Shown here one piece after another: positions 1-8,015 of a DNA stretch of 64,000 nucleotides. Numbering within the stretch: position 1 is the first letter of the stretch; each line of letters begins with the position of its first letter. The stretch is from Pseudonocardia sp. EC080619-01. Its GTDB lineage: Bacteria; Actinomycetota; Actinomycetes; Mycobacteriales; Pseudonocardiaceae. Both the position numbers and the translations under genes were made by a program. The notes under the pieces were generated by a model. The model saw only the letters and a program-made list of their open reading frames with translations. It was not told where the DNA came from and ran no database searches. The DNA lies in NCBI RefSeq assembly GCF_001420995.1, contig NZ_CP012185.1, positions 682,001 through 746,000 of the forward strand, given 5' to 3'.

Positions 1-532
1 CGCGGGCGAGAGCGCGAGTGGGGGCGGCGGGTGCGACCAGGTCCCGGACGAGCTCCTCCCGCCGTTGCCCGCCATGTTCGTGCAGCACGAGCCGTCGGTA
101 CATCAGCAGCCCGACCTCGGCGGCAGCGGCGGTGGCGAGCTCGATCTCCCACTCCGCCACGCCGTCGTCGATCAGGAACAGGTGCCCGAAGGAGATGCCG
201 TGCGCCCGGGCCGGGCAGACCACGCGGGCTTTGAACGCGAAGTCGGGATTCGCCGGAGTCCGGCCCGGCGCATGCCAGTCGTAAATGCCGTGGGAGCGGA
301 AGTGCGCCATGACCCGCGGGTCGGACTCCCGCCGGATGAGCGCGTGGACGCGCATGTCGTCCTCGTCGCCGAAGTGCCGGCTGACAGTGACGAGCCTGCC
401 CCGGCTGTCGTCGACCGCGACCGACCGGCCCAGCCGGGCTGCGAGCACATCGACGACCTGCTGGAGGCCGTCGGCCACCGCCCCGGTGGACAGGTCCCGG
501 TCACCCGCACCCGGGGCCGGCGGGGCGCTCAT
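1..532 (-). CDS. PucR-type transcriptional regulator, N-terminal part (cut by window edge)
   Basis: Leftward reading frame starting at an ATG at 530-532 and open to the window edge, about 177 residues visible. The visible part looks like the N-terminal GAF-like sensory region of PucR-family activators: a helical start, a VDDSRG segment, then a strand-rich core ending in a helix before the linker. The PucR C-terminal helix-turn-helix would lie outside the window. It is transcribed away from the MFS gene at 866, so it is the likely regulator of the 866-4658 gene group. The opposite-strand open frame over the same bases is compositional. Confidence 0.7.
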   Translation of the reverse strand, partial: MSAPPAPGAGDRDLSTGAVADGLQQVVDVLAARLGRSVAVDDSRGRLVTVSRHFGDEDDMRVHALIRRESDPRVMAHFRSHGIYDWHAPGRTPANPDFAFKARVVCPARAHGISFGHLFLIDDGVAEWEIELATAAAAEVGLLMYRRLVLHEHGGQRREELVRDLVAPAAPTRALAR

Positions 533-606
533 CGGCGGGCGGGTCCGCGGGTGGCGCCCGCGAGATCGGTGGTCATGTGAGGTCCCGGGGTCACGTCGGC
601 GTGTCG

Positions 607-622
607 TCGGTCGCACGACCGA
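607..622. promoter_or_regulatory. 16-bp palindrome in the divergent regulator/MFS gap
   Basis: Arms TCGGTCG and CGACCGA are perfect inverted repeats separated by CA. The site lies in the 333-base gap between the PucR-type gene and the MFS gene, where an operator for the divergent pair is expected. Apart from this and the palindrome at 716-730 nothing else was seen in the gap. Binding by the PucR-type protein is inference. Confidence 0.45.
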
Positions 623-715
623 AAGTATTCCGCGCCCGTAGCCCGGTCAATCACCACGGACGGCTTGCTCGACCACGACATGGTGGTGGAGAAACATCAG
701 GCCGGAGGCTTGCAT

Positions 716-730
716 CCGACACCGTGTCGG
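716..730. promoter_or_regulatory. 15-bp palindrome upstream of the MFS gene
   Basis: CCGACAC and GTGTCGG are perfect 7-bp arms around one central base. The site is 136 bases upstream of the MFS start, on the MFS side of the divergent gap. Candidate operator. Confidence 0.4.
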
Positions 731-865
731 AACGGGACCCGTCGAGTTCGAACGGTTGTCGGAAGCCCCAACCGCGGCGTCGCTGACACCGTCGTCGGTA
801 CGCGCCGCCGGTCACGCGGAGCGTTGCCGCACGGTCGCGGCACGGCACCCGATCCCGGAGTCCCG

Positions 866-2233
866 ATGTCCCACAATGTGCTCGAAGATGCGCCTTTGTC
901 CCGTTTCCACAAGAAGCTCGCGCTGTTCTCCTCGGGCGGCCCGTTCCTCGACGGCTACGTGCTGTCAATCATCGGCGTCGCCCTCGTCCAGGCGTCGCCG
1001 GCGCTGGGCCTCACCCCATCCGAGGAAGGCCTGGTCGGCGCCGCGGCATTGATCGGCATCTTCCTGGGGGCGTTCCTCGGCGGGTGGCTGACCGACATCT
1101 TCGGGCGGCACCTGCTCTTCACGATCGACCTCATCGCGATCATCGTCTTCTCGGCCCTGCAGTTCTTCGTCACCGACGCGTTCTGGCTTATTGCCATGAG
1201 GCTGCTCGTCGGCGTCGCGGTCGGCGCCGACTACCCGATCGCGACATCTCTGCTAGCGGAGTTCTCTCCGCGGCGATACCGCGGGCCCCTGCTGGGTGCC
1301 TTCGTCACCATGTGGTTTGTCGGTGCGGCCGCGGCCTACCTGGTCGGCGAGCTGCTGCTGTCCTACGAGGACGGCTGGCGCTGGATGCTGGCCAGTGCCG
1401 CCCTCCCGGGCCTGATCATCGTCCTCTGCCGGATCGGCACGCCGGAGTCGCCGCGGTGGCTGCTGAGGAAGGGCCGCGCCGAGGAGGCCACAGCCGTCAT
1501 GCAGAAAATCTTCGGACCGCAGGCCTCGGTCGACGATATCGAGCCCGAGGTGCAGGAGAACCTCCGGGTCGGCGCGCTCCTTCGGGCCGGTTATGGCAAG
1601 CGCATGCTGTTCATCACCCTGTTCTGGACCTGTTCGATCGTCCCGTTGTTCGCCATCTACGCGTTCGGGCCGAAGATCCTCGGGGCACTGAGTCTGGAGG
1701 AAGGCACGGACACGATTGGTGCAGCAGTCATCACCGTGATGTTCATGGTCGGCTGCGTCGTCTCGCTGCTGCTGGTGAACCGAATGGGGCGCCGGTCGCT
1801 GATCATCCATAGCTTCCTCTGGGCCGGTGTGGCTATGCTGCTGCTCGGCATCTTCCCGAACGCGCCCACCCTGGTCGTCATGGGCCTGTTCGTTGCCTAC
1901 GCTGTCTTCATCGGCGGGTCCCAGATTCTGCAGTGGATCTACCCGAACGAGCTGTTCCCGACCGAGATCCGGGGCTCCGCGGTCGGTCTAGCCTCCTCGC
2001 TCTCGCGCATCGGAGCCGCCGTCGGGACCTTCCTCGTACCGCTCTCGCTGTCGGGTCTCGGAATCGCTCCGACGATGATCATCGGCGCGGTGATCACGCT
2101 GCTCGGGATGGTCGTGTCCTGGCTCTGGGCGCCCGAGACCCGTGGTCTGGGCTTGGGCGAGGCGGCGTCGCTCGGCCCCGCGGACGCACAACTAGCGTCC
2201 TCTGCCGCCCCCGCGTCCGACGGCCCGTCCTGA
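866..2233 (+). CDS. MFS transporter, metabolite:H+ symporter type
   Basis: 455 residues with about 12 hydrophobic segments and a central hydrophilic loop, the usual MFS layout. The RFGRR-like loop motif appears as IFGRH after helix 2 and NRMGRRSL after helix 8, and PETRG closes the last helix as in the sugar-porter/metabolite symporter branch. The ATG at 866 (start MSHNVLED) is chosen over longer in-frame starts because coding-like sequence begins there. It probably imports the substrate of the two following enzymes; the substrate itself cannot be read from the sequence. Confidence 0.85.
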   Translation: MSHNVLEDAPLSRFHKKLALFSSGGPFLDGYVLSIIGVALVQASPALGLTPSEEGLVGAAALIGIFLGAFLGGWLTDIFGRHLLFTIDLIAIIVFSALQFFVTDAFWLIAMRLLVGVAVGADYPIATSLLAEFSPRRYRGPLLGAFVTMWFVGAAAAYLVGELLLSYEDGWRWMLASAALPGLIIVLCRIGTPESPRWLLRKGRAEEATAVMQKIFGPQASVDDIEPEVQENLRVGALLRAGYGKRMLFITLFWTCSIVPLFAIYAFGPKILGALSLEEGTDTIGAAVITVMFMVGCVVSLLLVNRMGRRSLIIHSFLWAGVAMLLLGIFPNAPTLVVMGLFVAYAVFIGGSQILQWIYPNELFPTEIRGSAVGLASSLSRIGAAVGTFLVPLSLSGLGIAPTMIIGAVITLLGMVVSWLWAPETRGLGLGEAASLGPADAQLASSAAPASDGPS

Positions 2234-2331
2234 CCTCCCGGGTAGGACCTGCCCCGGGCCGGGCCCATCCCTCACCCATCGGTCCACATCGCGACCCCGT
2301 CCCGCCGGTGACAGCACACGAGGAGTACGAC

Positions 2332-3738
2332 ATGAAGGACGTAGTTATCGTCGGAGCCGGGTTGTCCGGCCTGTCGGCGGCATGGCGCCTGCGCCACTGG
2401 GATGGCCTGGTGCTCGAGTCCGGTGACCGGGTCGGCGGGCGGATCCGGTCAGAGAAGCGTGGGCCGTACTTCCTCAACTGGGGTGGGCACGTCTTCGCCG
2501 GGGCGAACACTTCGACCGCGGCCCTGCTGGGCGAGACAGGTATCGGCTCGGTGAGGGTACCGGGGTCACTCAAGGGCCTGGCGATGAACGGCAAGCTCCT
2601 GCTCAAGGGACGGGTCGAGACCTATCCGGTGCGCATCCCCATGCCGTTGGCTTCGCGGGTCGCCCTGATCCGGACCGGTGCGAAGGTGGGCCTGGACGTC
2701 CTGCGCTACGCGCGCGCGGTCGCCGTTCGCCCCGGTGAGAGCGCTCGCGCCCGGCAGGAGCGCATCTACGCCTTCGAGAACAACCGCTCCTTCGCCGAGT
2801 ACACCGGCGCGCTGCCTGAGGACGCCGAAGCACTATTCCGGCCGACTGTCACGCGTTCGGCCGCCGACCCGAACGAGTTGGCCGCCGGTGCGGGCATCGG
2901 CTACTTCAGCCTGGTCTGGAACATCGGGCAAGGCCTGGACCGCAGCATCTCCGGTGGCCCATCGGTGCTAACCGAGACCATTGCGGCGTCGATGCGCGAC
3001 CGGGTCCGGCTCGGCGCCGAGGTCCGGGAGGTCGTGCACCGCCGGAGCTCCGTCGTCGTGCGCTACACCCGCGATGGCGTCGACCACGAGGCCGAGGCCC
3101 GCACCGTCGTCCTCGCCACACCGGCGCCGATCGCGCACCGCGTCGGTGTGGACCTGCCGGAGGACGTTCGCGAGGCGCTGTCGAAGATCGTCTACGGACC
3201 GTACGTCAGCGCCGCGTTCCTGACCAACGAGACCGGTCCCCGCCCCTGGGACGGCGCCTACGGTATCGCGAGCCCCAAACGGTCATTCAATGTCGCCCTC
3301 AACATGGGCAACATCGTCCGCGGCGCCGAGACCACCCAGCGTCGGCCCGGAGGCAGCCTCATGACCTTCTCCCCCGCCAGCCTGGCCCGCACGCTCATCG
3401 ACCGTCCCGACGACGAGATCCTCGACCTATACACCCGCGACCTCGACCAGGTCCTGCCCGGCTCCGCGGACATCATCTCCGAAGCACACGTCCAGCGTTG
3501 GCCCACCGGCGCCCCGTACTGCTTCCCCGGCCGCGGGGCGCTACAGCCGACCCTCACCCGACCCACCGAGCGCGTTTTCCTGGCCGGCGACTACCTCGGG
3601 ACGCTCTACACCGAGACCGCCGTCTCCTCCGGCTTCACCGCCGCGCAGGACGCCGCCGGCGTGCTCGCCACCGATCACCAGACCCGCGGCAGAGAACTCG
3701 AGGGGACGCCCGCCATCGCCCCCGCCCTCGCGTCCTGA
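2332..3738 (+). CDS. FAD-dependent amine oxidase / protoporphyrinogen-oxidase-like oxidoreductase
   Basis: 468 residues. The N-terminus carries the dinucleotide fold IVGAGLSGLSAAWRL and then the GGRIRSE motif of the amine-oxidase superfamily. The C-terminus has RVFLAGDYLG followed by a GFTAAQDAAG helix, the second FAD contact. The ATG at 2332 follows an AGGAG-type ribosome site. It sits between an MFS carrier and a DHDPS-family enzyme. In hydroxyproline catabolism the step between epimerase and DHDPS-like deaminase is an FAD oxidation of the D-imino acid, so this enzyme may fill that role (inference). A polyamine or other amine oxidase remains possible. Confidence 0.8.
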   Translation: MKDVVIVGAGLSGLSAAWRLRHWDGLVLESGDRVGGRIRSEKRGPYFLNWGGHVFAGANTSTAALLGETGIGSVRVPGSLKGLAMNGKLLLKGRVETYPVRIPMPLASRVALIRTGAKVGLDVLRYARAVAVRPGESARARQERIYAFENNRSFAEYTGALPEDAEALFRPTVTRSAADPNELAAGAGIGYFSLVWNIGQGLDRSISGGPSVLTETIAASMRDRVRLGAEVREVVHRRSSVVVRYTRDGVDHEAEARTVVLATPAPIAHRVGVDLPEDVREALSKIVYGPYVSAAFLTNETGPRPWDGAYGIASPKRSFNVALNMGNIVRGAETTQRRPGGSLMTFSPASLARTLIDRPDDEILDLYTRDLDQVLPGSADIISEAHVQRWPTGAPYCFPGRGALQPTLTRPTERVFLAGDYLGTLYTETAVSSGFTAAQDAAGVLATDHQTRGRELEGTPAIAPALAS

Positions 3739-3779
3739 ACCCAGCCACCTGCATTCCACCGACCGTCAGGAGACACGAC

Positions 3780-4658
3780 ATGACCCAGGACCTGCAGGGC
3801 GTCCTTACCGCGCTGGCCACCCCCTTCGACGTCGGCGGCGACGTCGACGTCCCAGCGCTGAGGTTCCTCGTCGACCGCTCGATCGACGGTGGCGTTGACG
3901 GGCTCGTGGCCTGCGGTTCCACCGGTGAGTTCGCTGCGCTGAGCACCGACGAGCGCAGGCTCGTCGTCGACACCGTCGTGGAACACACCGCCGGTCGGGT
4001 GCCCGTGGTCGCCCAGACCGGCGCCTCCAGCACCGCGGAGGCGATTCGGCTGACGAACGAGGCCCGAGCCTCCGGCGCCGACGTCGCCATGCTCGTCACG
4101 CCCTACTACGAGCCGCTCACCCTGCCCGAGACCGTCAACTACGTCCGCGAGGTCACCGGACTCGTGGACCTGCCGATCATGCTCTACAACATTCCCTCGG
4201 CTACCGGGGTCAACCTCGATCCGGACACCGTCGGCGGACTCGCTCGCGAGATCGACACCATCCGCTACGTCAAGGACTCCAGCGCGAACATGGAGCAGGC
4301 GCTGCAGCTCATCCATCACCACGCCGACCACGTCGCCACCTTCGTCGGCTGGGATAGCCTGATCCACGCGTCGCTGATGGAGGGTGCGGCCGGCGTCCTC
4401 GCTGGGGCTGCGAACGTCGTGCCGACCGAGATCGTCGCGGTCTACCGGGCTGTGCGGGACGGTGACCACGCCCGAGCCCTCACCGCATGGAAGCACGTGT
4501 ACCCGGTGATCGACGCACTCATCTCGGTCCCGTTCATGCCCGCGATCAAGAGCGCGATGGCCTCGCTGGGGCACCCCATCGGGTCACCCCGGCGGCCCGT
4601 CGCCGACCTCGCTCCTGAACACGCACGCCGCATCGAGAAGCTCCTCTACGCGCTCTGA
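3780..4658 (+). CDS. DHDPS-family aldolase/deaminase, copy 1
   Basis: 292 residues, normal for the dihydrodipicolinate synthase / N-acetylneuraminate lyase family of TIM barrels. The pyruvate-type phosphate loop is visible as GSTGE near residue 47, the catalytic Tyr in YNIP near 136, and the Schiff-base Lys in YVKDSS near 165. An AGGAGA ribosome site precedes the ATG. In hydroxyproline pathways this family supplies 1-pyrroline-4-hydroxy-2-carboxylate deaminase. It is very similar to the gene at 10114-11040, which lies in the opposite orientation. The biosynthetic DapA role is less likely in this catabolic setting. Confidence 0.85.
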   Translation: MTQDLQGVLTALATPFDVGGDVDVPALRFLVDRSIDGGVDGLVACGSTGEFAALSTDERRLVVDTVVEHTAGRVPVVAQTGASSTAEAIRLTNEARASGADVAMLVTPYYEPLTLPETVNYVREVTGLVDLPIMLYNIPSATGVNLDPDTVGGLAREIDTIRYVKDSSANMEQALQLIHHHADHVATFVGWDSLIHASLMEGAAGVLAGAANVVPTEIVAVYRAVRDGDHARALTAWKHVYPVIDALISVPFMPAIKSAMASLGHPIGSPRRPVADLAPEHARRIEKLLYAL

Positions 4659-4899
4659 CCGGCAACGGTTGGCCGAGCACTCGCCGCATGGGCTCGACAG
4701 GGTTGCAGAAAGACCGAGAAGGACACCGACCGTCTCGCCGCGGTCTGGAAACCGCTGCCCGCCATCGCCGACCACGCTGTACCCGGCCAGACGGTTGGTG
4801 ACGGGTGGCCGACGGCGTGGCTACTTGAACGGGGAAGGCCCTTCGGGCGAGGTGGGAGGTGCCTGAAGCCGTCCATCTCGCCACGAGGACACCGCCACC

Positions 4900-5140
4900 G
4901 TGCACGCTAACGCTCGCTTGACCCTGCGAGGGGCGTCGGCTGCTCGCCGCACGAGTCCGCGACCATGGCCGTCCGCAGTCCCACGTCGCCCGCGAGCTCG
5001 GGGTCTCCCGTCAGTGCGTCTCCCGCTGGATCACCCGCTACGACCGGGAAGGAGATCCCGGTCTGCGCGACCGGTCCTCCCGCCCACACCAGAGCCCGAC
5101 CCGTCACAGCGCCGAACAGCGCCGGGTGGCGTCCCCCCGG
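4900..5140 (+). pseudogene. IS481-family transposase, 5' remnant
   Basis: Starts at a GTG (HANARLTLRG), the typical IS481 N-terminus, then shifts frame at the run of four Gs at 4930-4933 and continues as the helix-turn-helix segment HVARELGVSRQCVSRW and the RDRSSRP linker. The reading is cut at about 5140 where the IS256-type element begins. It is both frameshifted and truncated, so it is dead. Confidence 0.75.
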
Positions 5141-5750
5141 TTGGTGTAAGTCGCTCGCGAGGGTCTCTGCAGGTCAGATCATGCCGTGATGAGTTCAGGT
5201 CCGGCCAGCTCTGCGGCGGCATTCGGGACGAGTAGGGCCATGGTGGCCTCGCCGAGATAGCGGCGGTCACCGGCCTGCCACTCGTCGTGGGCCTCGACCA
5301 GGACTGCACCGGCCAGGCGCAGGAGGGCGTCTGGGTTGGGGAACACCCCGACGACGTCGGTGCGGCGTTTTGACCTCCTTGTTCAGCCGTTCCAGCGGGT
5401 TGGTCGACCAGATCTTCTTCCAGTGCGCGGGCGGGAAATCAGCGAAGGCCAGCAGATCGGGTGCGGCGTCCCGCAGGATCGTTTCGACCTTCGCTGATTG
5501 ACGGCCGAGCATGCCGGCGATCACCTCGAGCTGGTCACGGACCATGTCAGCCTTGGGCTGGGCGAAGATCGTGCGGATCGCGGCGGCGACCATCTCGGCG
5601 TTGCCTTTAGGGACCTGGGCCAGGACGAAGCGCTGCGAAGTGCACCCGGCAGACTCCCACTGTCAACCTGCGAGCTGTTCGATCTTCTGAACCAGTGCAG
5701 CATCAGGTGGCCGCGCGGCTTGGTCGCCGGCGGCTGGAGAAGGGCGCTGC

Positions 5751-6980
5751 TCAGCCCGCTGTGAGTGCGGCCTGGGCGGTGGTGTGGCGTTGCGGGTCGT
5801 AGGAGGTGTGAGTGCTCCAGCAGGTCCAGAGCACGCGCATCCAGCGGGCGGCGAGGCCACGAAGTGCGCGGTGGTAGTGCTGGCCGCGCTGGTCACGAGC
5901 CTCGCGGAACGCCGCCTTGGCCCAGGGGGCTTCCTTCACCGAGTTGTAGGCCCACCACATCGCTGCCTCGCGCAGGATCGTGTTGGCCGCGTAGCGGAAT
6001 CGGACCTTGCGCGAGCGGCCGGAGGCGCAGGTGACCGGAGCCAGCCCGGACTCGGCCAGCAGCGTCGCCGGTGTCGGGAACCGGGTGCGGTCCTCACCGA
6101 TCTCGGCGAGGAGCGTGCCGGTGAGGACCGGCCCGACGCCGGGGAAGCCAGCGAAGATCGGCGTGTCGGGGTGCTCGGCGACCGCGGCGGCGATGGCGTC
6201 GTCGTACTCGGCGAGCTGGGTGTTGAGCAGCTGCAGCAGCTGGGCGAAGGACCGGGCTGAGTAGGACTTGCCGGCGACGGTCCCGGTCGAGGCGGTGAGC
6301 AGGTTCTCGCGCAACCGCTCGGCCAGGACCTGCGCGGAGACTCGGCCGGTGTAGTGATGGCGGGTCAGGAACCCGCTCATGCGGGTGGCCTTGATCCGTG
6401 ACGCCGCGGCCGGGGTCGGGTAGTCCAGGACGAAGTGCAGGGTGATCTGGCGGTCGACCGAGGAGAACAGCCGCGCGGGCGCGGGGTGGTAGGCCTCGAG
6501 GATCGCCCGCAGCTGAGATTCGGTGGCCTGCTGGGTCTGCTGGAGACGATCTCGGTCGCGGGTCAGCGCTCGGATCTCGGCTAGCAGCGGCGAGGGGACA
6601 CTCAGAGCTCGCCAGCGATGGTGCTCGGGGCGCAGGGTGTCGGCCAGGACGAACGCGTCGAGCCGGTCGTCCTTGACCGCGGCGACTCGGTAGCGTTCCC
6701 GCGCCCGGGCGGCGATGCGGGGCGAGACCGGGAAGACGGTGTGGTCCCGGGACTGGAGGTGCTCGACGAGCACGCCCTCAGCCCGCTCGACGGCGATGGG
6801 CAGGACCGTGCCGTGCGCGGTGAGCGCGGTGTCGAGCTCAGTGAGCCCGGCGACGTTATGGGTGACGCGCTGCTGGGTCAGCTGCGTCCCAGTGGTGTCG
6901 AGGACGCAGAGTTGGTGCTCGCTGCCGCCCCAGTCGATGCCGGTGAACGCGGGCCAGCCTGGTGGGTGGTGGTTGGACAA
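5751..6980 (-). CDS. IS110-family bridge-RNA-guided recombinase, intact
   Basis: 409 residues, full length for the family. The N-terminal DEDD RuvC-like domain shows GIDWGGSEH near residue 14, VERAEG and the VKDDRLDAFVLADTLR segment. The C-terminal Tnp domain carries FPGVGPVLTGTLLAEIG and ESGLAPVTCASGRSRK, where the family's catalytic Ser lies. The ATG lies 218 bases inside the element's left end, leaving room for the guide RNA. No frameshift was seen, unlike in the surrounding elements, so it may still be active. Confidence 0.92.
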   Translation of the reverse strand: MSNHHPPGWPAFTGIDWGGSEHQLCVLDTTGTQLTQQRVTHNVAGLTELDTALTAHGTVLPIAVERAEGVLVEHLQSRDHTVFPVSPRIAARARERYRVAAVKDDRLDAFVLADTLRPEHHRWRALSVPSPLLAEIRALTRDRDRLQQTQQATESQLRAILEAYHPAPARLFSSVDRQITLHFVLDYPTPAAASRIKATRMSGFLTRHHYTGRVSAQVLAERLRENLLTASTGTVAGKSYSARSFAQLLQLLNTQLAEYDDAIAAAVAEHPDTPIFAGFPGVGPVLTGTLLAEIGEDRTRFPTPATLLAESGLAPVTCASGRSRKVRFRYAANTILREAAMWWAYNSVKEAPWAKAAFREARDQRGQHYHRALRGLAARWMRVLWTCWSTHTSYDPQRHTTAQAALTAG

Positions 6981-7009
6981 GAGGAGCTCCTTCGGAGGAC
7001 AGATCCACT

Positions 7010-7185
7010 CCGGGCCGATCCCCTTCGGACGCTCATCCAGGTGCTCGTGGCACGACTCCCACTGGCCGATCGAGGAACGACCACCACCGGGAGGGACCAG
7101 TCTGCCGCTGGACCTCGAGGGTCACGCTGCCAAGGTCCTCTTCCGGTGGTGGAGGTGGACCAGCGGGAACCTCCCGCCGCTGCCG
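7010..7185 (-). ncRNA. IS110 bridge RNA with target- and donor-binding loops
   Basis: The noncoding left end folds, in transcription order, as stem CCACCGG, stem GGACC, left target guide TTGGCAGCG (7133-7125), hairpin GACC/GGTC, right target guide CGGCAG (7107-7102), then GGTCC and CCGGTGG closing the stems. The left guide matches the real target CTGGCAACG apart from two G:U wobbles, and the right guide pairs with CTGCCG. Further on, CAGTGGGAGTC (7064-7054) equals the element's right end plus core, and GGATGAG (7038-7032) is the complement of CTCATCC at the left end, with a GTGC/GCAC hairpin between them. RNA ends are approximate. Confidence 0.85.
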
Positions 7186-8015
7186 ATGTTGACGGATGAG
7201 CGTTGCCAGGCCGTCCCGAGCAGCACCGCGGAAATGGCCTGCTTGAGCCCGGTGTGGGCATCGGAGATCACCAGTTGCACCCCGCCGAGACCGCGGGCTT
7301 TGAGGCTGCGCAGGAATGCGGTCGCGGAACGCCCCGTCCTCGCTGTCGCCGACGGCGAACCCGAGGACCTCGCGCCAGCCATCGGCGCGGACGCCGGTGG
7401 CGATCACCACCGCCTGGGACACGACCCGGTGGTTCACCCGGGCTTTGCAGTAGGTCGCGTCGAGGAACACGTAGGGGAAGCGCTGCTCGGCCAGTGACCG
7501 GTCCCGGAACGCCCCGACTTCGGTGTCGAGATCGGCGCAGATCCGTGAGACCTCGGACTTGCCAGATCCCGGAGTCGGCGCCGAGGGCCTTGACCAGGTC
7601 GACCTTCCTCGTCGAGACGCCGTGCAGGTAGGCCTCCATCACCACCGCGAACAGCGCCTGGTCGACCCGGCGTCGGCGCCCGAGCAGCGACGGGAAGAAG
7701 CTTCCGGTGCGCAGCTTCGGGATCCGCAGCTCCAGGTCGCCGGCAGTGGTCGACAACGTGCGGGTGCGGTGCCCGTTGCGTTGAGCAGTACGGGCATCGC
7801 TGCGCTCGTGCAGCGCGGCACCGATGGTGTCGGTGAGCTCGGCTTCGATCAATGCTCGGTAGATCGTCTCCGCGGCGGTGCGGACACGGTCACCGACATC
7901 GGCGACCTTGAGCGCTTCGAGGACTTCGAGCAGGGCAGACTGGTCCAGGGCCATCGCGTGGCACCTTTCTCTCCGTGATCCTTGGCGGGTTCACGCAGAG
8001 ACTCACGCGGTGGCC

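Larger units (their letters stand above)
5653..7198 (-). mobile_element. IS110-family insertion sequence, complete, with CT core
   Basis: Read in the transposase direction, the upstream flank ends CCTGGCAACG-CT and the downstream flank begins CT-GCCGGGTGCAC. Joining them at a single CT gives codons for AWQRCRVHF, the expected uninterrupted IS256 transposase. The element is therefore 1546 bases flanked by the CT core dinucleotide, with no target duplication beyond the core, as known for IS110 elements such as IS621. It carries an intact recombinase and a long noncoding left end. Confidence 0.9.
5179..7954 (-). pseudogene. IS256-family transposase, split and frameshifted
   Basis: Reading starts at 7954 (MALDQSALLEVLEALKVADV) and gives typical mutator-type segments: ELRIPKLRTGSFFPSLL, YVFLDATYCKARVN, VISDAHTGLKQAI and GTAWQR. 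It resumes on the other side of the IS110 element as CRVHF, then VPKGNAEMVAAAIRTIFAQP and NPLERLNKEVK, ending ELITA with a TGA at 5179-5181. Frameshifts lie near 7565, 7330, 5630 and at the run of four Ts at 5368-5371. The element had therefore decayed independently of the IS110 insertion. Confidence 0.85.
5141..8015 (-). mobile_element. IS256-type element (degenerate), interrupted by an IS110-family element
   Basis: The two ends carry related inverted sequences: GGGTCTCTGCAGG near 5160 on the plus strand and GAGTCTCTGCGTG near 8000 on the minus strand. The transposase reading between them is split by the IS110 element at 5653-7198. The outer borders are approximate because the terminal repeats are imperfect and a clear 8-bp target duplication could not be read. 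Confidence 0.65.

Noticed and set aside
65..580. Plus-strand open frame of 171 codons
   Set aside because: It is the mirror of the PucR-type regulator on the minus strand, which has clear family-like sequence; the plus reading has none.
3780..4658. Biosynthetic dapA
   Set aside because: Two copies in carrier/oxidase/epimerase clusters and no lysine genes nearby argue for a catabolic DHDPS-family role.
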